NCBI RefSeq assembly: GCF_030269515.1
Contig: NZ_BSTM01000047.1
Coordinates: 1 to 39,180 of the forward strand
From: Actinomadura sp. NBRC 104412
GTDB taxonomy: Bacteria > Actinomycetota > Actinomycetes > Streptosporangiales > Streptosporangiaceae
Length of the DNA stretch: 39,180 nucleotides
Direction: 5' to 3'
The translations under genes and the position numbers were made by a program. This document shows, in pieces, positions 1-8,834 of this stretch. Below the pieces are notes generated by a model. The model did no database searches and was not told the origin of the DNA. It saw only the letters and a program-made list of their open reading frames with translations. How positions within the stretch are numbered: the stretch's first letter is position 1; each line of letters opens with the position of its first letter.

Positions 1-2
1 AC

Positions 3-107
3 CGGCTCAAGCAATGGCGCGCCATCGCCACCCGCTACGACAAACTCGCCCGCCACTACCAAGCGGCCGTCACCCTGGTCAGCGCCCTGCTCTGGATCAA
101 CACATGA
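3..107 (+). pseudogene. IS5-type transposase, C-terminal fragment cut by the window edge
   Basis: Frame 3 is open from the window edge and ends at TGA 105-107. The 34 visible residues run from RLKQWRAIATRYDKLARHY to LLWINT. This basic helix followed by a hydrophobic end ending in WI.T is the usual tail of IS5-family DDE transposases. The catalytic part lies outside the window, so I cannot say whether the gene is intact. It differs from the complete transposase at 35351-36124, so it belongs to another element. Its right end probably falls within about 20 bp after the stop codon. Confidence 0.75.
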
Positions 108-139
108 TCCACCGGACAGACCCTAGGCCGCGAAGCGAA

Positions 140-176
140 CGGCCCGCCCGGAACCTGGAAGGCGCCGGGCGGGCCG
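140..176. terminator. Hairpin between the transposase end and the leftward lipoprotein gene
   Basis: A perfect 12-bp inverted repeat (140-151 with 165-176, arm CGGCCCGCCCGG) has a 13-nt loop. It lies between two convergent genes and lacks a long T run, as is usual for actinomycete terminators. It could serve both strands. Confidence 0.7.
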
Positions 177-196
177 CTGTCGTTTCCGGGCCTGTG

Positions 197-1162
197 TCAG
201 TTGTGGCCGCCGCCTGCCGGGGCCGGGGCCTGGCCGCCGCTCTCGCCTGTTCCGCCCTCCGGAGTGGACGGGGCAGGGGAGGTACCGGGCGCGGGGATGC
301 CCGTGGAGACCGCTATGTAGGAGCCGTACTCGTTCTGCTGCGGCACGACCGGGACGAGGATCTCGATGGAGCCGGCGTGCTCGAACTGGAGCCGTACCCG
401 GATGGACTCGCCGCCCAGCACCTGCCGCAGGTTCAGGTTCGACAGGACGACCAGCGGGACCTTGCCGCGGGGCGGGATCGGGGCGTTGGACGGCTGCGCG
501 GTCGCGCCGCCCTCCGGAGGCGTGGGCGTGGCCGTGTCGGCGGGCCGGGAGGCCGCGGCGCCGGGGGACGGCGTGGTGGGCCGGGGAGAGGGCGATGTGG
601 TCGACCGCGGGGTCCCGGGCTCGCGGGTGGGCGTCGGCGTCGCCCTGCCGGTCGGCGCGGCCTGGCCCTGCTGTTGCCCCTGCTGCTGCCCCGACTGGCC
701 CTGCTGTTGGCCTGGCTGCCCCGGCCGGCCCTGCTGCTGGGCGGGCTGCGGCTGCTGGGGCGCCTGGCCGACCAGCGTGACCGGGGTGCCCTCGCCGGAC
801 GGCCGGGCGGCGGGCAGCGTCACCGCGCCGCCGGTGATCTCCGCCGACCCGAAGCTGGGCGAGGTGACCGAGACCAGCCGGTCCTGCCGTCCCTCGACCT
901 GGTTGATGATCGTCCCGTACAGCGGTAGCGAGCTGCCCGCGGGAAGCGCCTGGTCGGGGCGCGGGCCGAGCAGGAACATGTTGCGGATGTCCACCTGCGA
1001 GGTCGCCGCGCCCCGCGGTACCGAGGCGTTGACGCCCTCGGTCAGCTGGGTGGGGGCGGCGCTCTGGGGCCGGCTGCCGGCGCCGCAGCCGGAGATCACC
1101 GGCGCGACGGCGACGGCGCCCGCGATGGCGAGCGCGACCGCTCGGCGGCTGTTTCGGATCAC
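197..1162 (-). CDS. Lipoprotein with a PCu(A)C-like fold interrupted by a Q/P/G-rich insert
   Basis: Predicted exported lipoprotein of 321 aa. I chose GTG 1162 because GAGGAG lies 6-11 nt before it and because it gives a clean lipoprotein signal: Arg-containing N-region, Ala/Val core, and lipobox VISGC with Cys26. The longer frame to 1222 would bury the signal. The first mature half (NMFLLGP, LPLYGTIINQ, DRLVSVTSPSFGSAEI) and the last part (RGKVPLVVLSNLN, SIRVRLQFEHAGSIEI) resemble the two halves of a PCu(A)C/DUF461 beta-barrel. Between them lies roughly 100 residues rich in Gln, Pro, Gly and Thr. The His/Met copper ligands of true PCu(A)C proteins are not visible, so copper binding is doubtful. 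Family assignment is by pattern memory only. Confidence 0.7.
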   Translation of the reverse strand: MIRNSRRAVALAIAGAVAVAPVISGCGAGSRPQSAAPTQLTEGVNASVPRGAATSQVDIRNMFLLGPRPDQALPAGSSLPLYGTIINQVEGRQDRLVSVTSPSFGSAEITGGAVTLPAARPSGEGTPVTLVGQAPQQPQPAQQQGRPGQPGQQQGQSGQQQGQQQGQAAPTGRATPTPTREPGTPRSTTSPSPRPTTPSPGAAASRPADTATPTPPEGGATAQPSNAPIPPRGKVPLVVLSNLNLRQVLGGESIRVRLQFEHAGSIEILVPVVPQQNEYGSYIAVSTGIPAPGTSPAPSTPEGGTGESGGQAPAPAGGGHN

Positions 1163-1303
1163 GGCGTCGATCTCCTCGCAAAGGACGTTCTGGAAGCTGG
1201 TCTGATCGGCGGGACGCGCCAAGCGAAGCCTAGCGAGGATGGACGGCGGACCTGGTTTCGGGGTGGCCTTGCCGTGTCGTCTCCCGCGTGTCCCCGTTCC
1301 GCT

Positions 1304-2065
1304 CTAGCTGAGCGACTTGACCTTGGCGGTCAGGTCGGGCCCCGGCTGCGGCGCGTGCAGCACGTGCGTGACCACGCCGTCCGGCTGGACGAGCACGGCG
1401 GTCAGCCCTCGGGTCCCGGGCGGTCCCCCGTAGGTGCCCGCGAGGATGTTCTGCTCGTCCTGCACGATCCGCGGCGTGCCACCGTGCGCGGCCCCGGCCA
1501 GGGCCTTCAGGTCGCGGCGCACCTTGTCGGCGGGCGCCGCGTTCCCGCGCCGGTCGGCGGCCAGCCAGAAGTTGAGCTCGAACTCCCGCGTGCGGGTGGC
1601 CAGCTCCGCCACGATCCGCTCGCACCCGCAGGACGGCGGGACGATCCCGATCACGCCGGGCCGCAGCTCCCGCAGCCCGATCGGCTTGGGCTCCGGGCCG
1701 TCCAGCGCGACCTCGCCCGAGGGCAGCACGCCGCCGATCCGCCCGGGCGCGGCGGAGGGGTGCGGCGCGAGCAGGCTGCCGGTGGGGCGCGGCGTCGGTC
1801 GCGGCCCGAACGCCGTCATCAGCGCTCCGCTCACCAGCGCGACGATCAGGGCGCCCGCGATGAGCGGGACGGCCACCCCGAAGCGGGTGATCGGCCGCAG
1901 CACGCGGCGGATCCGGTCCCGGCGGCGCTTGCGGCGCTCCTCGCGGTGGTAGGCGATGACGTCGGGGTCCAGTTCGCGGGCGTCATCGGGCACGACGATA
2001 TCGACACGGGGCAGCCCGTAGTCGTCGGGCTCGGGGTCGCCGCCTGGCCTCACACCGCACCTCAC
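1304..2065 (-). CDS. Single-pass membrane protein with a C-terminal thioredoxin-like segment, function unknown
   Basis: This 253-aa protein has an acidic, then strongly basic N-terminus (EERRKRRRDRIRR), one membrane segment at about residues 63-86 (VAVPLIAGALIVALVSGAL), a Pro-rich linker and a C-terminal domain of about 140 aa. That domain starts VIGIVPPSCGCERI, followed by a FELNFWLA strand and an acidic/Gly-rich end. The layout suggests a membrane-anchored thioredoxin-like fold, but CGC is not the canonical CxxC motif, so redox activity is unproven. The start is unsure: GTG 2065, or GTG 2053 with GAGG just upstream. It lies 81 bp from the preceding leftward lipoprotein gene, so the two may be co-transcribed. 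I do not recognise a named family. Confidence 0.65.
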   Translation of the reverse strand: MRCGVRPGGDPEPDDYGLPRVDIVVPDDARELDPDVIAYHREERRKRRRDRIRRVLRPITRFGVAVPLIAGALIVALVSGALMTAFGPRPTPRPTGSLLAPHPSAAPGRIGGVLPSGEVALDGPEPKPIGLRELRPGVIGIVPPSCGCERIVAELATRTREFELNFWLAADRRGNAAPADKVRRDLKALAGAAHGGTPRIVQDEQNILAGTYGGPPGTRGLTAVLVQPDGVVTHVLHAPQPGPDLTAKVKSLS

Positions 2066-2416
2066 GTCCAGTCGCGGAACTGTCCTCGTCGTGTCCTTTC
2101 GAGGCCCCTTTTGAACCTTCCGGGCGCTTCGTACCCACGCGGCCCGTCATGTTCACCTTCTAGTATGAAGCCGTATGCGCGAATACGGAGGAGGAGAACC
2201 GAGTGCGGTTCGCCGGGTCCTCGCCATGTCGCCGAAGGGGCCGCGCGGCGGCTCTTCCTCCTCGTCCCCTGCGTGCCCGACAGGCCCCGAATGCACGTTC
2301 CAGAGCCTTTGTCAAGACCCCAATATGCGGTTTGACCTGCGGAAATGTCGCGAAGGTCGGTGCGGTCACCGCCGAGCCCGTGCTACCCTGGTAGTAGCGG
2401 AAGGGGTACTTGTCAC
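2066..2416. promoter_or_regulatory. Divergent 351-bp region upstream of carD with small-ORF candidates
   Basis: The region separates the leftward membrane gene from carD. A good -10 (TAGTAT, 2161-2166) is present, and a second possible -10 (TACCCT, 2384-2389) lies nearer carD. A strong Shine-Dalgarno (GGAGGAGGAG, 2187-2196) sits 6 nt before GTG 2203, which opens a 63-codon Arg-rich frame ending at 2394. A second frame (ATG 2175, 81 codons) ends at TGA 2418-2420, overlapping the carD ATG as ATGA. Neither peptide resembles a known family. They may be leader peptides or chance frames. Confidence 0.4.
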
Positions 2417-2899
2417 ATGACTTTCCAGGTCGGCGACACCGTCGTCTACCCCCACCATGGGGCTGCTCGGATCGAGGCCATCGAGACTCGCACCATCAAG
2501 GGTGAGGAAAAGACCTACCTGGTCTTGAAGGTCGACAAGGGCGACCTGACAGTGCAGGTTCCAGTGGAGAACGTCGAGGACGTGGGCGTTCGCGACGTCG
2601 TCGGCCAGGAAGGCTTGGAGAAGGTGTTCGAGGTGCTGCGCGCGCCCTACACCGAGGAGCCGACCAACTGGTCGCGGCGCTACAAGGCGAACCTCGAGAA
2701 GCTCGCCTCCGGAGATGTCAACAAGGTCGCCGAGGTCGTCCGTGACCTGTGGCGGCGCGATAAGGAGCGTGGCCTGTCCGCCGGTGAGAAGCGGATGCTC
2801 GCCAAGGCCCGCCAGATCCTGGTCAGCGAGCTCGCGCTGGCCGAGAAGACCAACGAGGACAAGGCCGAGGCTCTCCTCGACGAGATCCTCACCAGCTGA
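2417..2899 (+). CDS. carD: CarD-family RNA polymerase-binding transcription regulator
   Basis: 160 aa, the usual actinobacterial length. CarD binds the RNA polymerase beta subunit and stabilises open promoter complexes, notably at rRNA promoters. The N-terminal RID/Tudor-like domain begins MTFQVGDTVVYPHHG and runs to about residue 60 (LKVDKGDLTVQVPV). The helical DNA-binding domain follows, with the conserved stretches APYTEEPTNWSRRYKANLEK and RDLWRRDKERGLSAGEKRML. The first of these carries the tryptophan that wedges into the upstream edge of the bubble. The ATG at 2417 is set by homology and by GAAGGGG about 10 nt upstream. An in-frame extension to 2345 is spurious. The next gene, ispF, starts within about 10 bp of the stop. 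Confidence 0.97.
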   Translation: MTFQVGDTVVYPHHGAARIEAIETRTIKGEEKTYLVLKVDKGDLTVQVPVENVEDVGVRDVVGQEGLEKVFEVLRAPYTEEPTNWSRRYKANLEKLASGDVNKVAEVVRDLWRRDKERGLSAGEKRMLAKARQILVSELALAEKTNEDKAEALLDEILTS

Positions 2900-2909
2900 G
2901 TTGAACCCG

Positions 2910-3494
2910 GTGCAGGGCACGCCGGCCGCCGCCGGCGGCGCGGCCGCATCGCTTCCGGGACTGCCACGGGTGGGCGTCGGTACCGACGTCCACCCGTTCG
3001 CGCGTCCAGACGACGCGGGCCGTCCGCTCAGGGTCGCCGGTCTCGAATGGCCGGGCGAAGGCCCGGGGCTGGCCGGCCACTCCGACGGGGACGTCGCCGC
3101 GCACGCCGCCTGCGACGCCCTCCTGTCGGCCTGCGGCCTGGGCGACCTGGGCGCGGTCTTCGGCACGGCTGACCCCCGCTGGTCCGGCGCCTCGGGCCCC
3201 GACCTGCTCGCCGAGGTCGCCCGCCGCGTCACCGAGTCGGGCCACGCCATCGGCAACGTCGCCATCCAGGTCATCGGCGTCCGCCCCAAGATCAGCAAGC
3301 GCCGCGCCGAAGCCGAGAAGGTCCTCTCCGAAGCCCTCGGCGGCGCCCCCGTCAGCCTCTCCGCCACCACCACCGACGGCCTGGGCCTCACCGGCCGAGC
3401 CGAGGGCCTGGCCGCCATAGCCACCTGCCTCGTCTGGCAAAGCCGACCCCACCACGCCGTCGCACCTCGCGACGGTTCACCCCGACACCGCTGA
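2910..3494 (+). CDS. ispF: 2-C-methyl-D-erythritol 2,4-cyclodiphosphate synthase
   Basis: Fifth step of the MEP isoprenoid pathway: it closes CDP-ME-2-phosphate to the cyclodiphosphate and releases CMP. Conserved blocks are RVGVGTDVHPF (metal ligands Asp and His), GLAGHSDGDVAAHAACDALL (third metal His), GDLGAVFGTADPRW, ISKRRAEAEKVL, and the CMP-site block SATTTDGLGLTGRAEGLAA. The catalytic fold is complete. The start is uncertain: TTG 2901 or GTG 2910, both almost touching the carD stop, so translational coupling is likely. An extra tail of about 20 residues (WQSRPHHAVAPRDGSPRHR) is odd, and the DNA coding for the end of the catalytic core is partly duplicated downstream (3515-3580). ispD is not present beside it. 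Confidence 0.95.
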   Translation: MQGTPAAAGGAAASLPGLPRVGVGTDVHPFARPDDAGRPLRVAGLEWPGEGPGLAGHSDGDVAAHAACDALLSACGLGDLGAVFGTADPRWSGASGPDLLAEVARRVTESGHAIGNVAIQVIGVRPKISKRRAEAEKVLSEALGGAPVSLSATTTDGLGLTGRAEGLAAIATCLVWQSRPHHAVAPRDGSPRHR

Positions 3495-3514
3495 GCAGCC
3501 ACGGCCTCGCGTAG

Positions 3515-3580
3515 GGCCTCACCGGCCGATGTGAGGCCAGGCCGCCGTCGCCAAGTGTCCCGTGTGGCACAGACGACCCC
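3515..3580 (+). repeat. Decayed second copy of the ispF 3' end
   Basis: Bases 3515-3580 align with 3384-3450 inside ispF. Both begin GGCCTCACCGGCCGA and end with a GACCCC block, with about 80 percent identity by eye and two or three small indels. The indels break the reading frame, so the copy is not coding. The offset is about 131 bp. This looks like an old tandem duplication or recombination scar at the end of ispF. Confidence 0.65.
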
Positions 3581-3942
3581 TCACAGCGACTAAGCCGGAT
3601 GCGCCACGGGCCTTCACGCTTACTTCGCGGTGTGTATCCCCGGGCGGGGGCTTGACGGTTGTGGTCTTCAGTTGAAGCTTCAGTGGTCGGGGTCGGGGGT
3701 TGGGGGTTGGTCGCCGTTGTCACGTGTTTCGTGTGGCGGAGGTGATTTCTTGCGCCTGATGGGCGGGGTGGACGTGTCTCGCTTGCAGCGTGACTACTGG
3801 GCAGGGGCTTAGTGGTTACGGCCCTGGTGGGGCCTGACTGCCGTCGCCATATGGGGTGAGATCTCACACTCACTGGGTGGGGCGGACGCGTCTCGCGGTA
3901 CCTCGCGGTGTGTTCACTTGGGTGGGGCTTGGGGGCTCGGCC
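3581..3942. other. Non-coding spacer with short repeats, a G-rich tract and a palindrome
   Basis: No convincing gene on either strand. Visible structure: an imperfect 22-bp direct repeat (3761-3782 and 3875-3896, 19 of 22 matching, both ending in tctcgc); a G-rich tract at 3689-3710 with three runs of four or five G and a final GG; and a perfect 12-bp palindrome GTGAGATCTCAC at 3856-3867. The plus strand is noticeably G/T-rich compared with the surrounding genes. Confidence 0.5.
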
Positions 3943-4725
3943 TTAGTCGTCTGGTGGGGTGGGGGAGCTTCGGTAGGAGCCGGACGGTGGGTCCCAGTTC
4001 CAGATGGGGAGGTCGCTGGGGTTGTCGGCGTCGCGGTCTGGGGCTGGGGACTCCTCGGACTCCTCCTCTGGGGGTTGGTCCGGGTGGGGCGGCATGATGA
4101 TGTCCGGCTGGGTGGTGGCGGCCTTCTGGGCGGACGGGCTGGGCGTCACGGCGTCCGGCGCCCGCGCTACCTCGACGTCGGTGGGCAGGAGTGGTGGCGG
4201 GCTGGGTTCGGGTAGCGCCGGGTCTTCGGTGCCCGGCTGTGTCGTTTCGGGGGCCACGGTCGGGGGCTTGGGCGGGGTGCGGACGTGCTTGATCATGCGG
4301 TACCAGAGCCAGATGGCGATCAGCAGCATGACGTGCGGGGCCACCGCGACGCCCACGCGTACCGGGGTGCGGGGCAGCGAGCCGTACCCCCATACGGCGT
4401 GCTGGACGGCGATGGCGGCGATGCCCGTCAGCAGGGCCAGCAGCAGCGCGCCCCGGATCCAGCGGGACCACCAGGGAGCGTCCCTGGCGACGATCAGTGA
4501 CAGGACCACGATCACGACCAGGGCGTCCGCCATGATCGGGTACGCGGCGGCCCAGCGCTCCCCGGCCCCGCCCGCTATCGCGAAGTCGCGCAGCAGGTCG
4601 TGGGTGAGGGTGAACGCCCCACCGGCGAGCACCGCGAGGGCCAGGCCGCCCGCAACGGTGAGCAGCCGGCGCGCGTACCGGGGCGCGGAGCGCGGTTCGG
4701 GCAGGACGGGGGGATCAGCGGGCAT
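3943..4725 (-). CDS. DUF2637 (SpdB-like) multi-pass membrane protein
   Basis: 260 aa from ATG 4725; a TTG 9 codons upstream is possible but has no ribosome site. Four hydrophobic segments lie in the first 150 residues: LLTVAGGLALAVLAGGAF, a second around AAAYPIMADALVVIVVLSL, a third around GALLLALLTGIAAIAV, and a fourth around VAVAPHVMLLIAIWLWY. The pattern, with YPIMADALV in the second helix, matches the DUF2637 family, which includes SpdB-like proteins of actinomycete conjugative elements. A Pro/Glu/Asp-rich cytoplasmic tail of about 110 aa follows. No conjugation genes are nearby, so a transfer role is not supported here. It faces away from its plus-strand neighbours. Confidence 0.7.
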   Translation of the reverse strand: MPADPPVLPEPRSAPRYARRLLTVAGGLALAVLAGGAFTLTHDLLRDFAIAGGAGERWAAAYPIMADALVVIVVLSLIVARDAPWWSRWIRGALLLALLTGIAAIAVQHAVWGYGSLPRTPVRVGVAVAPHVMLLIAIWLWYRMIKHVRTPPKPPTVAPETTQPGTEDPALPEPSPPPLLPTDVEVARAPDAVTPSPSAQKAATTQPDIIMPPHPDQPPEEESEESPAPDRDADNPSDLPIWNWDPPSGSYRSSPTPPDD

Positions 4726-4896
4726 GCGGAACTCGTTTCGTACCGGGGTCAAGTGGAGGGTAGCCAGCCGTCGCGGCGGATATCAGCGACTTCCGGCCGA
4801 TCTTCGCAGTCCGCTTGCGGCTCGGGGTGGGTCGTACGGTATTGAGGGAGGGACAGTGCCGTCGGTCACCAACAAAAGTCGGGTAGTCACTCCTCC

Positions 4897-5700
4897 ATGT
4901 CCTTTCCCCCCTCGATCTTGGAACGGGCCGTTGAACGCAAGCTCGGTGAGCCCGTTCGGGCGTTCGATGGCCGCGCGTCCCTTTGGCGGGCGCTCACGTG
5001 GACGGGCCTGTTCGGCCTCGCCGGGCTGGTGCTGATCCCCACGGCGGTGGCGGCCATGGCGGTCGGGCGGGCCGGCGTCGGGTCGGTGGCCGTGCTGGGC
5101 GTGGCGGCCCAGGCGGTGGCGGTGCCGTGGCTCGCCCGGAAGGGCCTGATCCTCGCCGGGCCGGCGGACCTGCGCGCCCGCAACAAGACCGTCTACCTGT
5201 TCGCCTGCGGGCTCGTCCTGAGGGCCGGGGGAGAGCGGCCCGCCTACAGGTGGGAGGATCTGGCCTCCGTCACGGTCTCCGGGGTACGGGACGGGGCGCA
5301 GGGCCCGACCCGGTACCGGTTCGCCGTCTGCGCCGCCGACGGGCGGGAGATCGTGTTCGGCCCCGAGCTGCCCGGCGTCCGCGACCTCGGGGAGCGGGTC
5401 GCGGCGGAGGTGACCGGGCGGGTGCTGCCCGACCGGCTCGCGCGGGTACGGGCGGGCGAGTCGGTGCGGATGGGGCCGTTCACGCTCGGGCCGGACGGTG
5501 TCGAGAAGGAGGGTGAGCGGCTCTCCTGGGCGGACGTGGTGGAGGCCGGGGTCGACAACGGCGTGGTGTACGTCGGGACCCGTGACGAGGCCCGGCGCCT
5601 GTCGGCGATCGCGTCCCGGGTGCCGAACGCGATCGCCTTCGTCCAGGTGTGCGAGACGCTCGCCGACGACGAGGGCGCGGTGTCGCGAACCGATGTCTGA
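4897..5700 (+). CDS. Membrane protein with PH-like domains (DUF6585-type), function unknown
   Basis: 267 aa. A short cytoplasmic N-terminus (LERAVERKLGEPVRAFDGRASL) precedes two adjacent membrane helices at about residues 35-80. A soluble part follows, built from strands such as NKTVYLFACGLVLRAGG, AYRWEDLASVTVSG, RYRFAVCAADGREIVFGP and a second round FTLGPDGVEKEGERLSWADV. This suggests two tandem PH-like or GRAM-like folds. I associate it with the actinobacterial DUF6585 family, but from memory only. ATG 4897 has no Shine-Dalgarno; the bases before it are pyrimidine-rich. The gene ends 44 bp before cysS, which has its own promoter. Confidence 0.65.
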   Translation: MSFPPSILERAVERKLGEPVRAFDGRASLWRALTWTGLFGLAGLVLIPTAVAAMAVGRAGVGSVAVLGVAAQAVAVPWLARKGLILAGPADLRARNKTVYLFACGLVLRAGGERPAYRWEDLASVTVSGVRDGAQGPTRYRFAVCAADGREIVFGPELPGVRDLGERVAAEVTGRVLPDRLARVRAGESVRMGPFTLGPDGVEKEGERLSWADVVEAGVDNGVVYVGTRDEARRLSAIASRVPNAIAFVQVCETLADDEGAVSRTDV

Positions 5701-5732
5701 CGCGAAGGCGGCGAGCGCTCCGGGGAATCCAA

Positions 5733-5738
5733 TAGCCT
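5733..5738 (+). promoter_or_regulatory. -10 hexamer placing the cysS start site on its GTG
   Basis: TAGCCT (TANNNT type) ends exactly 6 nt before GTG 5745, so transcription should start at or next to the first base of the start codon. There is no ribosome site in the 15 bp before GTG. This is the classic layout of a leaderless actinobacterial gene. No good -35 is visible. Confidence 0.5.
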
Positions 5739-5744
5739 GGACGC

Positions 5745-7148
<1,404 letters not shown>

Positions 7149-7181
7149 CCCGACGATACGAGAACGCGAGGCTTACCGAAG

Positions 7182-8102
7182 ATGGCCAAAGGCAAGGGGA
7201 GGGGTCCCACTCCCAAAGCGGAGGACCGGCACTGGCATGCCAAACGGCAGCGTGCCCGCGCGGCGAAGAGCGCCAAGCGGACCGGTACCCCGACCTTGGG
7301 GCCGGGCGGCCGTGGCAAGGCGCCGGGCGGGCAGCCCGTACGGCAGGGCCGTCCCGCGGGGGCGCGCCGCGCGACCGGGGAGACGCCGGAGCTGGTGACG
7401 GGCCGCAACCCGGTGGTCGAGGCGCTGCGGGCCGGGGTGCCCGGCAGCGCGCTGTACGTGACATCCGGTGGCGACGACCGGGTGCGGGAGTCCATCAAGC
7501 TCGCCGCCGACCGGGGCGTCCCGCTGCTGGAGACCGGCAAGCACGAGCTGGACCGGCTCACCGACGGCGCCGTGCACCAGGGCATCGCGTTGCAGGTCCG
7601 CCCGTACCGGTACGCCCACCCCGACGACCTGCTGAAGGGCGCGGCGCCGCTGATCGTCGCGGTGGACGGGATCACCGACCCGCGCAACCTGGGCGCGATC
7701 GTGCGGTCCGCCGCCGCGTTCGGCGCGGCCGGGGTGGTGGTGCCGGAACGGCGTGCCGCGGGGGTGACCGCGGGGACGTGGAAGGCGTCGGCGGGCACGC
7801 TGGCGTCCGTGCCGGTCGCGCAGACCACGAACCTGACGCGGCAGCTCAAGGCGTACCAGAAGGCGGGCTGTTTCGTCGCGGGGCTGGACGCCCGCGGCGG
7901 TGTGACCGTCGCCGACCTGGAGCTGGCGTCGGGGCCCTTCGTGCTGGTCGTCGGCTCGGAGGGCAAGGGGCTCGGGCGGCTGGTCGCCGAGACCTGCGAC
8001 CTGCTCGCCACGATCCCGATGCCGGGGACGGCCGAGTCCCTCAACGCGGGTGTGGCCGCGGGCATCGCCCTGTACGAGATCGCCCGCCGCCGGGGCGCCT
8101 GA
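7182..8102 (+). CDS. rlmB: 23S rRNA (guanosine-2'-O-)-methyltransferase RlmB (SpoU/TrmH family)
   Basis: 306 aa. It 2'-O-methylates a conserved guanosine of 23S rRNA (G2251 in E. coli numbering) using SAM. A basic, probably disordered N-terminal tail of about 65 residues (MAKGKGRGPTPKAEDRHW onward) precedes the substrate-binding domain (VTGRNPVVEALRAG). The SPOUT methyltransferase domain follows with all three motifs: ITDPRNLGAIVRSAAAFG, VLVVGSEGKGLGRLV and IPMPGTAESLNAGVAAGI. These form the trefoil knot that holds SAM. The tail is typical of actinobacterial members. It lies downstream of cysS, probably in the same unit, and faces rskA with 18 bp between the stops. Confidence 0.95.
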   Translation: MAKGKGRGPTPKAEDRHWHAKRQRARAAKSAKRTGTPTLGPGGRGKAPGGQPVRQGRPAGARRATGETPELVTGRNPVVEALRAGVPGSALYVTSGGDDRVRESIKLAADRGVPLLETGKHELDRLTDGAVHQGIALQVRPYRYAHPDDLLKGAAPLIVAVDGITDPRNLGAIVRSAAAFGAAGVVVPERRAAGVTAGTWKASAGTLASVPVAQTTNLTRQLKAYQKAGCFVAGLDARGGVTVADLELASGPFVLVVGSEGKGLGRLVAETCDLLATIPMPGTAESLNAGVAAGIALYEIARRRGA

Positions 8103-8120
8103 CCGTCCCGGGGTCGCGGC

Positions 8121-8834
8121 TCAGTCGAGCCGGATGCCGAAGAGGACGGGGGACGTGGGCTGTGGCGATCCGCCCTCCGGTTCGATCGTGACGCCGATCT
8201 GCCGCGCGTCCCCGACTCCGGACGAGATCAGCGTCCGCGTCCCGTCGCCGGAGCCGGGTGCCAGCGTCCCGGCGGAACGCGGCGCGCCGGCGCCCATGTA
8301 CCAGAACTGGTAGGTCCGGGACCCGGGGAGGGGCCGCAGCCGTTCCGTCGTGATCAGCGCCCTGTCCAGGGATCGCGAGGCCACGACGGACGTGGCGCCG
8401 GTGGCGTCGGACCGTGCCGCGGCACGGCGGGCGTCCGGCGCCGACAGGATCGCGGTGATCTCCCGGTTGAGCGCGGTCGTCCGCTGGGCGTCGCGCCGCG
8501 CGTCCACCGCGACCCCGCCGGCGACCAGCGCCACGACCAGGCACGCGGCGGCGACCAGCAGGCCGGGGCCGGGCAGCCGCGGGATGCGGCGGGACTGCGC
8601 GGTGCGGGGCGGTTCCTGCCGGGTGTGCTCGATCTCCGCGAACACCTTGGCGCGCAGGGACGGCGGGGCGGGCCGGTCGCTGGCCAGCGCCAGCCGCGCG
8701 ACGGTCTCCCGCAGCTCCCGCAGTTCCTCGGCGCAGTCGGGGCAGCGCGCGAGATGGCGTTCGAAGCGACGGCGTTCCAGGTCGTTCAGGGATTGCAGGG
8801 CGTACGCCCCGGCCAGGGTGTGCGCCTCGTTCAT
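8121..8834 (-). CDS. RskA-type zinc-binding anti-sigma factor
   Basis: 237 aa membrane anti-sigma factor, likely partner of the sigma factor encoded just upstream. The N-terminal anti-sigma domain has the start MNEAHTLAGAYALQSLNDLE and the zinc motif RHLARCPDC (HxxxCxxC). A single membrane helix follows at about residues 91-113 (LLVAAACLVVALVAGG). The extracytoplasmic C-terminal RskA domain includes RTYQFWYMG and RQIGVTIEPEGGS. In the known RskA pathway, regulated proteolysis frees SigK. Its ATG overlaps the TGA of the sigma gene (ATGA), so the two are translated as a coupled pair. Confidence 0.93.
   Translation of the reverse strand: MNEAHTLAGAYALQSLNDLERRRFERHLARCPDCAEELRELRETVARLALASDRPAPPSLRAKVFAEIEHTRQEPPRTAQSRRIPRLPGPGLLVAAACLVVALVAGGVAVDARRDAQRTTALNREITAILSAPDARRAAARSDATGATSVVASRSLDRALITTERLRPLPGSRTYQFWYMGAGAPRSAGTLAPGSGDGTRTLISSGVGDARQIGVTIEPEGGSPQPTSPVLFGIRLD

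Noticed and set aside
3388..3873. Minus-strand frame over the ispF end and spacer
   Set aside because: Low-complexity Arg/Pro/Thr peptide, overlaps ispF and the duplication.
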